The notes: a model not told the origin generated them from the sequence alone. A stretch of 50,278 nucleotides of DNA from Gammaproteobacteria bacterium (GCA_029246085.1 JAQWOB010000013.1:1-50278), one strand, 5' to 3'. Positions 21,368-30,149 are shown, numbered from the stretch's first letter. Program-made: numbers and translations.

Positions 21368-21676
21368 TTACTTAATTGATTCTATTTTTACTTCAGTAAA
21401 ATCTTGCCTATGTCCTTGTGTTCTCATGTATCCTTTTCTTCTTTTAAATTTTACTACACGAATTTTCTTATATCTACCATGTTTTTTAACAGTACCGGTG
21501 ACTTTTACACTCGATAGCTTAGTGCCAGAAATAAGGGAGTTTTTCTCATCAAACGCCATTAATATATTTTCAAACGCAATAGAGCTGCCTTCTGGTGAAG
21601 CAATAAGATCTATCTTAATTGAGTCTCCTTCAGCTACTTTATATTGTTGACAGCCATTTTTAATAATTGCGTACAT
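21368..21676 (-). CDS. rplU: 50S ribosomal protein L21
   Basis: [14 protein letters not shown] start chosen; upstream part of the listed ORF is not L21-like. Confidence 0.96.
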   Translation of the reverse strand: MYAIIKNGCQQYKVAEGDSIKIDLIASPEGSSIAFENILMAFDEKNSLISGTKLSSVKVTGTVKKHGRYKKIRVVKFKRRKGYMRTQGHRQDFTEVKIESIK

Positions 21677-21808
21677 CTGTTTACCTGTAAAACAAATGAT
21701 TCTAGCCTGTATTGCCCATTTAATAAATACTTTTATTAACAATATTTGTTTATTTTCATGATTTTAGTATAACTAGCAGTTTATCTAATCAGTATGTAAT
21801 ATAAGAGA

Positions 21809-22780
21809 ATGGCAATATTATCAGTAAATAAGTTATTAAAGGCTGAGCTTGAGAGTTTAGATAAACAGCTTAAAACTCGATCTCGGACAAAAGTCGAGAT
21901 GATTAATACTATGAGCGATCATATTATTTCAAGTGGAGGAAAGCGATTAAGGCCAATTACACTGCTTTTATCTGCTTATTCGGTTAATAATCGATTAGAG
22001 AACACAATTATTGATTCTTCAGTTGTAGTGGAATTTATTCATGCAGCAACTTTGCTTCATGACGATGTTGTTGATATGTCTCATATTAGACACAATATAG
22101 ATACAGCTCATACTATCTGGGGTAACAAAGGAGCAGTCTTGGTTGGTGATTTTTTATACTCAAGAGCATTTGAGATAATTGTTGAAATAAATAGTCCTCT
22201 TGTTTATGAGACTCTGGCTCAAACAACAAATATTATTGCTCAAGGTGAAGTTATGCAATTAACGAATATTGGAAATATTGATATCAGTGAAAACCTTTAT
22301 ATGGATATTATTTTTAGGAAAACCTCGATACTTTTTCAAGCTTCAATGAAAATAGGAGCAATCCTCAACAAGGGAACTGATGAAGAGATTCAGTCATTAG
22401 CTAAATTTGGTCTTCATTTTGGTAATGCTTATCAAATGAGAAATGATTATTTAGATTATTTTGGAAATTCAGAATCTACTGGTAAAAATATAATTGAAGA
22501 TTTAATTGAAGGGAAGACAACTCTTCCTATTATTCATGCTATGCAAAATGCAAGCGAAGCTGATCAAAAGATTATTAAAAGTTCGTTTAAGCAAGCTGAT
22601 CATAGTGTTGCAGATATAATTATCAATATACTCAGAAAATATAAAGCCGATATTTTTATGGACAATAAGATAGAAGAGCAAACTCAGAATGCAATTGATT
22701 CTTTGGATCAAATACGGAGCAGTGAATATAAAGACAAGCTGGTAGAGCTAGCGTCTTACTGCATGACAAGAACTAATTAG
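21809..22780 (+). CDS. ispB: Octaprenyl/polyprenyl diphosphate synthase
   Basis: GGKRLRP, LLHDDVVD and RNDYLDYFG prenyltransferase motifs; divergent from rplU. Confidence 0.95.
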   Translation: MAILSVNKLLKAELESLDKQLKTRSRTKVEMINTMSDHIISSGGKRLRPITLLLSAYSVNNRLENTIIDSSVVVEFIHAATLLHDDVVDMSHIRHNIDTAHTIWGNKGAVLVGDFLYSRAFEIIVEINSPLVYETLAQTTNIIAQGEVMQLTNIGNIDISENLYMDIIFRKTSILFQASMKIGAILNKGTDEEIQSLAKFGLHFGNAYQMRNDYLDYFGNSESTGKNIIEDLIEGKTTLPIIHAMQNASEADQKIIKSSFKQADHSVADIIINILRKYKADIFMDNKIEEQTQNAIDSLDQIRSSEYKDKLVELASYCMTRTN

Positions 22781-23876
22781 CAAAGATACTCTTTTTCCCC
22801 ATTATTTCTGACAATGTTTTGCCTTCAGAATAACCATCCATAAATTTCTTACCGAGCCCAAATCTCATCATCCAATAACTTATTCTTGGAAAACCATAGA
22901 GTATTTTTGCTCCTTTTCTATAAAGCCTCAATTCATCAGTTAGGTGCAATAAGAATTTATTATAAGTTAATTCTGCTGAAACATTATTATTATAGGAATC
23001 CACAATTGATAAGCCAGCAAATTTACCTGATAGTACAGCATTATATATACCTTCACCAAGCAGCGACTCAGCAAGTCCAGCAGCATCGCCAACTAAAAAT
23101 ATATTATTTTGCGCTCTATAATCATCACCTTCTGTACCAATAGGGAAGGCTGTAATATTTTCTAGTTTGCTTGATTTAAATCTATCTGATACAAAATTAT
23201 GTAAGTCTTTTTTTGTAAGATTTTTAGACTTAGACGAAGCAATTAGATTTCCAATTCCTACATTATAATGATCACCCTTAGGAAAAATCCAGGCATACCC
23301 ATACTTGTTAAAAATAAATTCTGTAGGATAATCTGTGCCTTTTTTTTCAACTAAACCCTCGTATGCAAATACAGGATTTTTATAATTAAAACTAGATGTC
23401 AGTTTTCTCACTACACTGTTGGCACCATCAGCACCAATAAGATAATCACATGAATATGTTTTATCATCAAAAGTTATAGAAATTCTTTTTTCTATCATCT
23501 TAATTTTATTTATTTTATTTATTTTAGTAAACGTAGCGCCTGCTTTCACTGTCTCATTGAAAAAAAATTCATCAAATTTATCTCTAATTACCATCACGCA
23601 AGAACCCTTAGTATGGTTTAACTTAATTTTTCTTTTTTTACTAAAACTAAATACCATATCCTGAGCTTTATGTTGAACCAGATGATCTATATTGACAGGA
23701 AGATGTTTTAGGGTCTTCATTGTTATGCCGCCGGCACAGGGTTTATGCCTAGGAAATTGAGCTTTATCTAGAATCAATACTTTTTTATTATTTTTTAGAA
23801 GCTCATGAGCACAGCTACAACCGGCTGGTCCTGCTCCAACAATAATAACATCATACTGATTATCTGTGTGTTCCAT
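22773..23876 (-). CDS. Geranylgeranyl reductase-family FAD-dependent oxidoreductase
   Basis: VGAGPAGCSCAHELL Rossmann motif, FPRHKPCAGG, GDAAGLAESLLGEGIYNA. Start at MEHTDNQYDV. Confidence 0.87.
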   Translation of the reverse strand: MEHTDNQYDVIIVGAGPAGCSCAHELLKNNKKVLILDKAQFPRHKPCAGGITMKTLKHLPVNIDHLVQHKAQDMVFSFSKKRKIKLNHTKGSCVMVIRDKFDEFFFNETVKAGATFTKINKINKIKMIEKRISITFDDKTYSCDYLIGADGANSVVRKLTSSFNYKNPVFAYEGLVEKKGTDYPTEFIFNKYGYAWIFPKGDHYNVGIGNLIASSKSKNLTKKDLHNFVSDRFKSSKLENITAFPIGTEGDDYRAQNNIFLVGDAAGLAESLLGEGIYNAVLSGKFAGLSIVDSYNNNVSAELTYNKFLLHLTDELRLYRKGAKILYGFPRISYWMMRFGLGKKFMDGYSEGKTLSEIMGKKSIFAN

Positions 23877-24011
23877 ATTAGTGCATACCTTGTTTATTAT
23901 TAGGGCAAAAAACATAAGATTTTATTTACAAAAAAGTCTTGCCAATCAATGATTTCATTTTTTTAGATATATATCAAAGACTTTTCCATTAATAACTTAT
24001 GTGATCTATTT

Positions 24012-24027
24012 TGGCACACTTTATGCA
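24012..24027 (+). promoter_or_regulatory. Putative sigma54 (-24/-12) promoter upstream of amt (TGGCACACTTTATGCA)
   Basis: TGGCAC and TGCA with GG and GC separated by exactly 10 bp. Predicted start lies just before the amt RBS. Confidence 0.65.
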
Positions 24028-24050
24028 TGTATATTGCTGAGGAGATAAAT

Positions 24051-25358
24051 ATGAATATAGCAATAAAAAAAACATTAACTATCATGGGAGTTATAGGTTT
24101 ATTTGGAATTCTTCCAGAGAATCTTTATGCTGCTGATGCACAGCTTTCCGGTGCAAATACCGCTTGGATTTTAACTTCAACAGCACTCGTCTTGTTTATG
24201 ACAATTCCAGGACTAGCTTTCTTTTATGGCGGTTTAGTTCGAAGTAAAAATGTCCTTTCAGTACTCATGCAGTGTTTCGCATTAACCTGTATGGTCTCTA
24301 TACTATGGGTCATTGTTTTATATGGTCTTGTCTTTGGGGACGGAGGCTCAATGAATTCAATTATTGGTGGTTTTGATAAATTCTTTATGTCAGGTGTTAC
24401 GAATCAAAGTCTTTCTGGAGATATACCGGAAACGGTTTTCTCAATGTTTCAATTAACTTTTGCTATTATTACACCTGCGCTAATTGTGGGTGGATTTGCA
24501 GAACGAATGAAATTTTCATCGATGCTTCTATTTAGCACTTTATGGATGATTTTTGTTTATGGGCCTATTGCTCATATGGTATGGGGTGGTGGTTGGCTTG
24601 GATCACTTGGGTTTATGGATTTTGCAGGTGGAACAGTCGTGCATATAAATGCCGGCATTGCAGCATTAGTTGCAGCGATTATGCTTAGAGAAAGAAAAGG
24701 TTTCCCGACAACACCTATGCCTCCTCATAATTTAGCAATGACTGTTGCCGGGGCATCTATGCTGTGGGTAGGTTGGTTTGGTTTTAATGCTGGTTCAGCA
24801 CTTGCTGCTGACCAATCAGCTGGGATGGCTATGTTAGTTACTCATATTGGAGCTGCTGCTGGATCTTTATCATGGATGGCTAGAGAATGGTATAAACAAG
24901 GCAAAGCTAGTGTCTTAGGGATTGTAACTGGTATGGTAGCAGGCTTAGGGACTATAACTCCAGCATCTGGATTTGTTGGACCCATTGGAGCTCTAGTTAT
25001 CGGTATACTAGCAGGACTTGTATGCTATGAGGCTACACAGTATATCAAGAAGGTACTTAAGATTGATGACTCTTTAGATGTGTTTCCAGTGCATGGTGTA
25101 GGTGGTATTTTAGGTACCCTGTTAACTGGTGTATTTGCATCGGCCAGTTTTGGTGGAATGGGAATGGATAACTCTATTTCCACGCAAGTAGGTATACAGA
25201 TAGTAGGTATTTTATTTACAATCATATGGTGTGGATTCTTCACATTTATAATATTAAGATTTGTGGATAATGTTTTAGGGTTAAGAATTTCAGAAGATGA
25301 AGAAGAAGTTGGTATTGATTTATCTGAGCATGGAGAGAGTAGTTATAATAACAATTAG
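24051..25358 (+). CDS. amt: Ammonium transporter
   Basis: Signal peptide; PGLAFFYGGLVRSKN, TVVHINAGIAAL, HGVGGILGTLLTGVFA motifs. RBS GAGGAG before ATG 24051. Confidence 0.96.
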   Translation: MNIAIKKTLTIMGVIGLFGILPENLYAADAQLSGANTAWILTSTALVLFMTIPGLAFFYGGLVRSKNVLSVLMQCFALTCMVSILWVIVLYGLVFGDGGSMNSIIGGFDKFFMSGVTNQSLSGDIPETVFSMFQLTFAIITPALIVGGFAERMKFSSMLLFSTLWMIFVYGPIAHMVWGGGWLGSLGFMDFAGGTVVHINAGIAALVAAIMLRERKGFPTTPMPPHNLAMTVAGASMLWVGWFGFNAGSALAADQSAGMAMLVTHIGAAAGSLSWMAREWYKQGKASVLGIVTGMVAGLGTITPASGFVGPIGALVIGILAGLVCYEATQYIKKVLKIDDSLDVFPVHGVGGILGTLLTGVFASASFGGMGMDNSISTQVGIQIVGILFTIIWCGFFTFIILRFVDNVLGLRISEDEEEVGIDLSEHGESSYNNN

Positions 25359-25414
25359 TTGTTTTAGATATAAACTAGGCATGGAAAAGAGTTAATCAGA
25401 TTATGGTGAAGTAA

Positions 25415-26191
25415 TTAAGCCTGGCTGATATCCTTGCCTTGTTTTAAGTTAACTCTAATTACTTCGGTGTCTATTACTCCACCATCTTGTAATCGAATAA
25501 CTCTATATCCTGGAGACCGGGAATGATCAATTGTAAACTTCTTTGATTTTGGCTTTGCTTGATAGCAGGTTGATGGTGTGGAAAAAAGCTGAGCCCCCTT
25601 ATAGTCAATAGAGATTTCGTTATGAATATGACCCCATCCCACTCCTTTAATTTTGTTGTTATTAATTCTATCCAGTAACTCAGTAGAGTTTTCTATTATC
25701 ATTTTGTCCATAGAATCAGACCCTATTAAAATAGGATGATGGTGAAGCATTACTAACAAGAAACTATTTTCATTATCGCTTATAACCTTATCAAAATAAT
25801 CTAGTTCATTTTGATGTAAAATCCCATTAGGTGAGTTATCTTTTTTCGTATTAAACATAAAGATGCCCCATTCTCCGATACTTTTGTAATTTTGACTTTT
25901 CAAATTTTTACCATTACACATAGATTTTATCTTTTGGGGAGAGTCATGATTTCCAGGCATAAGATATATAGGGCATTTAAAACTCTTTAATAAGTATTTG
26001 AGGTTTTCGTAAGACTCAAAAGATTCATCGTCAGATAAGTCTCCGCTTAAGATAAGCATATCAAAGGCTACCTCATTATTGTTAATAGCTTCAAATACTA
26101 GTTGTGCAGATTTGAATGTATTAATATTATTAGCTATTTGATCTCTATCAGCATATAAATGTAAATCGGTGATTTGTATAATATTTATCAT
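25415..26191 (-). CDS. cpdA: CpdA-like cyclic-nucleotide phosphodiesterase (calcineurin-like)
   Basis: ITDLHLYAD, LSGDLSDD, MPGNHDSP, HHHP and WGHIHNE metallophosphoesterase motifs; start at MINIIQITDLHL. Confidence 0.83.
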   Translation of the reverse strand: MINIIQITDLHLYADRDQIANNINTFKSAQLVFEAINNNEVAFDMLILSGDLSDDESFESYENLKYLLKSFKCPIYLMPGNHDSPQKIKSMCNGKNLKSQNYKSIGEWGIFMFNTKKDNSPNGILHQNELDYFDKVISDNENSFLLVMLHHHPILIGSDSMDKMIIENSTELLDRINNNKIKGVGWGHIHNEISIDYKGAQLFSTPSTCYQAKPKSKKFTIDHSRSPGYRVIRLQDGGVIDTEVIRVNLKQGKDISQA

Positions 26192-26307
26192 TAATTCATC
26201 TAAACCCAATAAAATGTTCGCTAATATAGTAATAATTGCATGAATATCATGAATTACCATTATAATATGTTTTTACACTTGAAAAACTATGATATATTAC
26301 CAAAAAT

Positions 26308-26556
26308 ATGAAAAAAGATACTCATCCAAATTACCAACCAATTATATTTCATGATGTAACATGTAATAAGAGCTTTCTTATATCTTCAACCTTAAAGCCT
26401 AAGGAAACCATGGAGTATGAGGACGGTAAAGAGTATCCAGTTTATAAGATTGAAACTTCATCTGAATCACATCCTTTTTATACAGGCAAAGGCCGTATTG
26501 AAACTAAAGAAGGGCGTATTGCTAAGTTCAGAAAGAAATACACTCCATCTAAGTAA
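26308..26556 (+). CDS. rpmE2: 50S ribosomal protein L31 type B (Zn-independent)
   Basis: HPNYQPIIFHDVTCNKSFLISST; lacks the CxxC Zn ligands. Confidence 0.93.
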   Translation: MKKDTHPNYQPIIFHDVTCNKSFLISSTLKPKETMEYEDGKEYPVYKIETSSESHPFYTGKGRIETKEGRIAKFRKKYTPSK

Positions 26557-26679
26557 TTATCACTTAGTCTGTTAATATTAAATCTCATACTAATAACTCT
26601 TAACTTTATTAAATTACTCATATTCAGTAATTTTCAAATAGTGTTGACATACTGCTATTTATATCTTACTGTTATAGAC

Positions 26680-26862
26680 AATAGATGGACATATTGATAA
26701 TATATTAGACAAAACTTATGTACAAATATTAGTGTCCATATAAAACTAGACATATACTGTACAAAGGAGATGAATTATCATTCTCTGTTGAAAACTAGTT
26801 AAGGACAACTTGAAATCATAAGGATTTGATTGCGGCCCCTCAGGTGAGGGGCCGTTTACTTT
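26680..26862 (+). ncRNA. Candidate non-coding RNA (unclassified)
   Basis: About 300-bp ORF-poor gap; TTGACA at 26644-26649 with a weak -10; internal inverted repeats (ATGGACA...TGTCCAT); ends in a GC-rich hairpin. Confidence 0.35.
26833..26854 (+). terminator. GC-rich hairpin, putative intrinsic terminator
   Basis: CGGCCCCTCAGGTGAGGGGCCG followed by TTTACTTT. Confidence 0.65.
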
Positions 26863-26865
26863 CTA

Positions 26866-27270
26866 CTAATAGTGTAATTGTATTTTTTTCACAATACCTT
26901 TATGAATATATGAGCACCATGCGCATTTATATTTAAGACCAATATTGCATGTAAGTTTATAAACAAGCTCATCCACATCACTATCTTTAACCTTGTTAAG
27001 ATTAAATTTAATATAGTAAGTATCAGGATTGTTTATATTTTGATGTGAACATGACAAGTTTCCCACATATCCTTTTGTAGGCGCATTGCATAAATATTCT
27101 CTAATATCATTATTTACTTTTACTGTAGGCAAGAGTGATTTATCACTATGGCTACTAAAAGTTAAAATAATACATACATAAGATGTATCAGCACAAGAGT
27201 CTTTAATGATTAAATCGTTTATAACTCTTGTGAAAATAGCATCAGATGATATATCTGATTTAATTTTCAT
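26866..27270 (-). CDS. Hypothetical Cys-rich 134-aa protein (no family recognised)
   Basis: ORF with strong SD (GGAGAAGG); 7 Cys including KCAWC; preceded by a structured leader. Confidence 0.7.
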   Translation of the reverse strand: MKIKSDISSDAIFTRVINDLIIKDSCADTSYVCIILTFSSHSDKSLLPTVKVNNDIREYLCNAPTKGYVGNLSCSHQNINNPDTYYIKFNLNKVKDSDVDELVYKLTCNIGLKYKCAWCSYIHKGIVKKIQLHY

Positions 27271-27332
27271 TTCCTTCTCCTCTTTAGTGTTTTACCAGAT
27301 CGGTATTGGCCACAAGCTGAAGATCAACTGCC

Positions 27333-27367
27333 AAAAAAAAACCACCATGCGCTAATGCATTGGTGGT
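27333..27367 (-). terminator. Intrinsic terminator/attenuator upstream of the 134-aa ORF
   Basis: Minus strand ACCACCAATGCATTAGCGCATGGTGGT hairpin followed by T9. Confidence 0.82.
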
Positions 27368-27422
27368 AACCCGATCGCTTTAGCTATTTAACGCCGGCAA
27401 GCTGAAAAATTCAAAACGGCGT
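27333..27422 (-). ncRNA. Candidate short structured RNA / riboswitch-like leader
   Basis: Predicted about 90-nt transcript from a strong promoter to a terminator; 5' hairpin ACGCCG...CGGCGT. Confidence 0.6.
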
Positions 27423-27428
27423 AATTTC

Positions 27429-27457
27429 ATTACAGCAAATATGGGAGTGAGTGTCAA
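27429..27457 (-). promoter_or_regulatory. Sigma70-type promoter (TTGACA-17-TGTAAT)
   Basis: Minus-strand TTGACA (27457-27452), 17-bp spacer, TGTAAT (27434-27429); overlaps the stop of the upstream gene. Confidence 0.75.
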
Positions 27458-28236
27458 CGGTCTTTTATGAAAGGATGTCTAATATATTGAATTAAACCGA
27501 ATTCTTTGGATCTATCATCTAGGCCTAAATATTGCCTATCTTCAATTTTTGCATCTTTATAAGTAAAAAATATTGAATCCCAGATAGTTAGTATTGAAGA
27601 ATAGTTAGCATCTCTAGAGTCCTTCATAACTGTATGATGATTTGTATGATATTTAGGGGTTACAATAAATTTGCTTAATATCTGATCTAGATTATCTGAT
27701 AATTTAATATTGGAGTGATGGAATTGATTGCAAGCTGATAGAAGTATTTCATAAAAGATGAAAACTGAAATTGGCGTACCTAGGAATAATATTAATATTG
27801 TCTTAAATAGTGATGATAGTAATAATTCTCCGAAATGAAATCTCAGTGATGTAGTTACATCTAACTGCGTATCAAGATGATGTACTGAATGAAATCTCCA
27901 TAAAAAAGAATTGGTATGATTTAATCTATGCCAAAAGTAATATGCAAGGTCTAATAAAAGAAGTCCGAATACAGCTTTAAGAGCAAAGCTAATATCAATA
28001 TTATTTAAAACTCCATATTGATTTTCTGTAATAAGCATTAATGATGGAATAATTAAGAAAATAGTCGGGAATCTTATTATTACAGTATTAATAATAGCAA
28101 TTTTTACATGAAAGAATAACCTGAAGAATCTTTTGCTTGTCCACTCCCTCTCTGAATAAAATGACTCAAAGATAAATAAAATTATAAATAACATTACAAA
28201 AAATATGAGTTTAAGATTGGTTAGTATTTCTATCAT
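27454..28236 (-). CDS. Sterol desaturase/fatty acid hydroxylase superfamily protein
   Basis: Histidine motifs HRLNH, HSVHH, HTNHH in a polytopic protein. Confidence 0.87.
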   Translation of the reverse strand: MIEILTNLKLIFFVMLFIILFIFESFYSEREWTSKRFFRLFFHVKIAIINTVIIRFPTIFLIIPSLMLITENQYGVLNNIDISFALKAVFGLLLLDLAYYFWHRLNHTNSFLWRFHSVHHLDTQLDVTTSLRFHFGELLLSSLFKTILILFLGTPISVFIFYEILLSACNQFHHSNIKLSDNLDQILSKFIVTPKYHTNHHTVMKDSRDANYSSILTIWDSIFFTYKDAKIEDRQYLGLDDRSKEFGLIQYIRHPFIKDR

Positions 28237-28336
28237 AATTTAATTAATTTTATTCCATTAATGTAATAGTATCATCTAATGGATAACAACGTCTTTATAC
28301 AATATACTGAATCTATTAAATATTTTCGGTGACACC

Positions 28337-29110
28337 ATGGCTAATAAAAGTGAAAGACATAGATTGAGCTTAATAATGGCAACTTTAGGCCCATCAACTG
28401 ATGATGAAAAAGAATTACTTACAATGATTACAGCTGGTATAGCTAGACAATGGACGGATGGAGTTGATATAGCTAGAGTTGTTTATAATGATGGTGAAGA
28501 AACTATTATTAACAGAGTGAATATATTTAGAGATCAGTGTTCTAAAAGAAATTTTGATACAAGCGTTTATTTAGATACTGATGATACTGATACAGAAAAT
28601 TTTGAGAAGTATCTTTCCTTGGCTAAAGTTATTAATCCTAAATATCTATCTATTCCCAAAACATTTGGACTAGACATGATAAGCGAGGCAAAGAAACATT
28701 TTAAAAATGAAATGCTTGTTGGAGTTAGAGTTAAAGAAAATGATGATATATCTGATATAGAAAGTTACTTTGAGATAGCAGATTTTGTAATGGTAGAATT
28801 AGATTCAAAAAAAATAGTAGATGAAAAGATAGTTGAGAGAGCTAAGCAGAAAAATTGTGAACCAATTTATTTGGCAAAAATGCCAACATTAATGAAAGGC
28901 CAGGTTCAGTCAAGAGATGAGAATTTCGAGATAGGGCACACACTGGAAGATGGTTTTGATATTGTTGCGCTTTATGAAGAAACATCTCATGGGCCATATG
29001 CAGCAAGATCAGTTAAGTGCATAGATGAAATAGCTGTCGAATCAGAAAAACTTCGTGTTAACCCATTTGGAGATTTATTAGATAGGTTTTTAGGTTTTTT
29101 TAAAAAATAA
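28337..29110 (+). CDS. Divergent, truncated pyruvate-kinase-like protein
   Basis: MATLGPSTDDEKELLTMITAG...DIARVVYNDGEE and KMPTLMKGQVQSRDENFEIGHTLEDGFDIVALYEETSHGPYAARSVKCIDEIAVESEK resemble pyruvate kinase blocks. Confidence 0.65.
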   Translation: MANKSERHRLSLIMATLGPSTDDEKELLTMITAGIARQWTDGVDIARVVYNDGEETIINRVNIFRDQCSKRNFDTSVYLDTDDTDTENFEKYLSLAKVINPKYLSIPKTFGLDMISEAKKHFKNEMLVGVRVKENDDISDIESYFEIADFVMVELDSKKIVDEKIVERAKQKNCEPIYLAKMPTLMKGQVQSRDENFEIGHTLEDGFDIVALYEETSHGPYAARSVKCIDEIAVESEKLRVNPFGDLLDRFLGFFKK

Positions 29111-29121
29111 AATTACATTTA

Positions 29122-29460
29122 TTAGCCAGGTGGCCAATTAAAACTTCTTCCCGCCAAAATATGTAAATGCAAATGAAAAACAGTTTGTCCTGCTTCTGAG
29201 CCATTGTTTATTACAACCCTATAATCTTTAATCTGATATTTATCTGTTATTTTTTTTACTACTAATAATAAATGACCGAGTAAATCCTGATCAGACAGAT
29301 CAGTTGTGCTTAATTTTTTAATTTCTTTCTTAGGTATTACGAGTATATGAGTTGGAGCCTGAGGATTTACATCATTAAATGCGATAGAAATTTTATCTTC
29401 ATATAATATATCTGCTGGAATTTCTTTATTAATAATTTTCAGGAATATATTATCAGACAT
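29122..29460 (-). CDS. hinT: HIT-family nucleotide hydrolase/transferase
   Basis: GQTVFHLHLHILAGR histidine triad. Confidence 0.93.
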   Translation of the reverse strand: MSDNIFLKIINKEIPADILYEDKISIAFNDVNPQAPTHILVIPKKEIKKLSTTDLSDQDLLGHLLLVVKKITDKYQIKDYRVVINNGSEAGQTVFHLHLHILAGRSFNWPPG

Positions 29461-29462
29461 AG

Positions 29463-29684
29463 TTATTTCATATTTTTTAAATATTCATGTTTTATTTTTT
29501 CTAGTTCTTCAGACGACATTGCATCAGATTTTTTCACATTCTTATTTTTAGCTAAAATCTTTAATAATAGCTGATTGGTTTCTTGTTGAAGCTTAATAAG
29601 CTTTTTAAAAAATATTATACCATTTAGTAAGGTTAGTATTACCATCGTAAATAATAATAACTGTATTATATTAAACTCATTCAT
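29463..29684 (-). CDS. Small single-TM hypothetical protein
   Basis: 73-aa ORF tightly packed between hinT and bcp; N-terminal hydrophobic helix. Confidence 0.6.
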   Translation of the reverse strand: MNEFNIIQLLLFTMVILTLLNGIIFFKKLIKLQQETNQLLLKILAKNKNVKKSDAMSSEELEKIKHEYLKNMK

Positions 29685-30145
29685 TTTAATTCCTTAATTT
29701 TATTTATAACTTCATCAACATGGCCCTTTACTTTGACGTTTCTCCATAAGTTTATAATTTTTAGGTCTGTACTAACAAGGAATGTACTTCTATCTATACC
29801 CATATACTTCCTTCCATATAGAGATTTCTCTTTAATTACATCGAACATGTTGCAGACCTTTTCATCTTCATCAGAAATTAATGGAAATTTAAACGAATGT
29901 TTATCGATAAACTTTAAATGTGATTTTATGGTATCTCTTGATACTCCAACTACATTCCATCCAGCTCTTTTAATTTTAGATATATTTTCATTAAACTCAA
30001 TACTTTCAGTAGTACATCCAGGCGTCATATCTCTTGGATAAAAATAAAGTATGAGATTTTTGTTCAGGTAATCTGATAGCTTATTTTTATTATCAGTAGT
30101 GGTTATCGTAATATCTTTTATTTTTTTTCCAATATTTATTTTCAT
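29681..30145 (-). CDS. bcp: Thiol peroxidase/peroxiredoxin Bcp
   Basis: FYPRDMTPGCTTESIEF. Confidence 0.93.
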   Translation of the reverse strand: MKINIGKKIKDITITTTDNKNKLSDYLNKNLILYFYPRDMTPGCTTESIEFNENISKIKRAGWNVVGVSRDTIKSHLKFIDKHSFKFPLISDEDEKVCNMFDVIKEKSLYGRKYMGIDRSTFLVSTDLKIINLWRNVKVKGHVDEVINKIKELK

Positions 30146-30149
30146 GACA

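Noticed and set aside
26275-26307. Possible Zur box upstream of rpmE2 (nearby CATTATAATATG at about 26258-26270)
   Set aside because: Only a partial match to the Zur consensus and indistinguishable from an AT-rich -10 element; not supportable without comparison.
26762-26802. Mini-ORF ATGAATTATCATTCTCTG… after AAAGGAG in the intergenic region
   Set aside because: The SD directly abuts the ATG with no spacing and the peptide is only 10 aa; not convincing.
27333-27367. Interpreting the hairpin only as the terminator of the upstream desaturase gene
   Set aside because: Not excluded, but the near-consensus promoter between the desaturase stop and the hairpin makes a leader/sRNA reading better supported.
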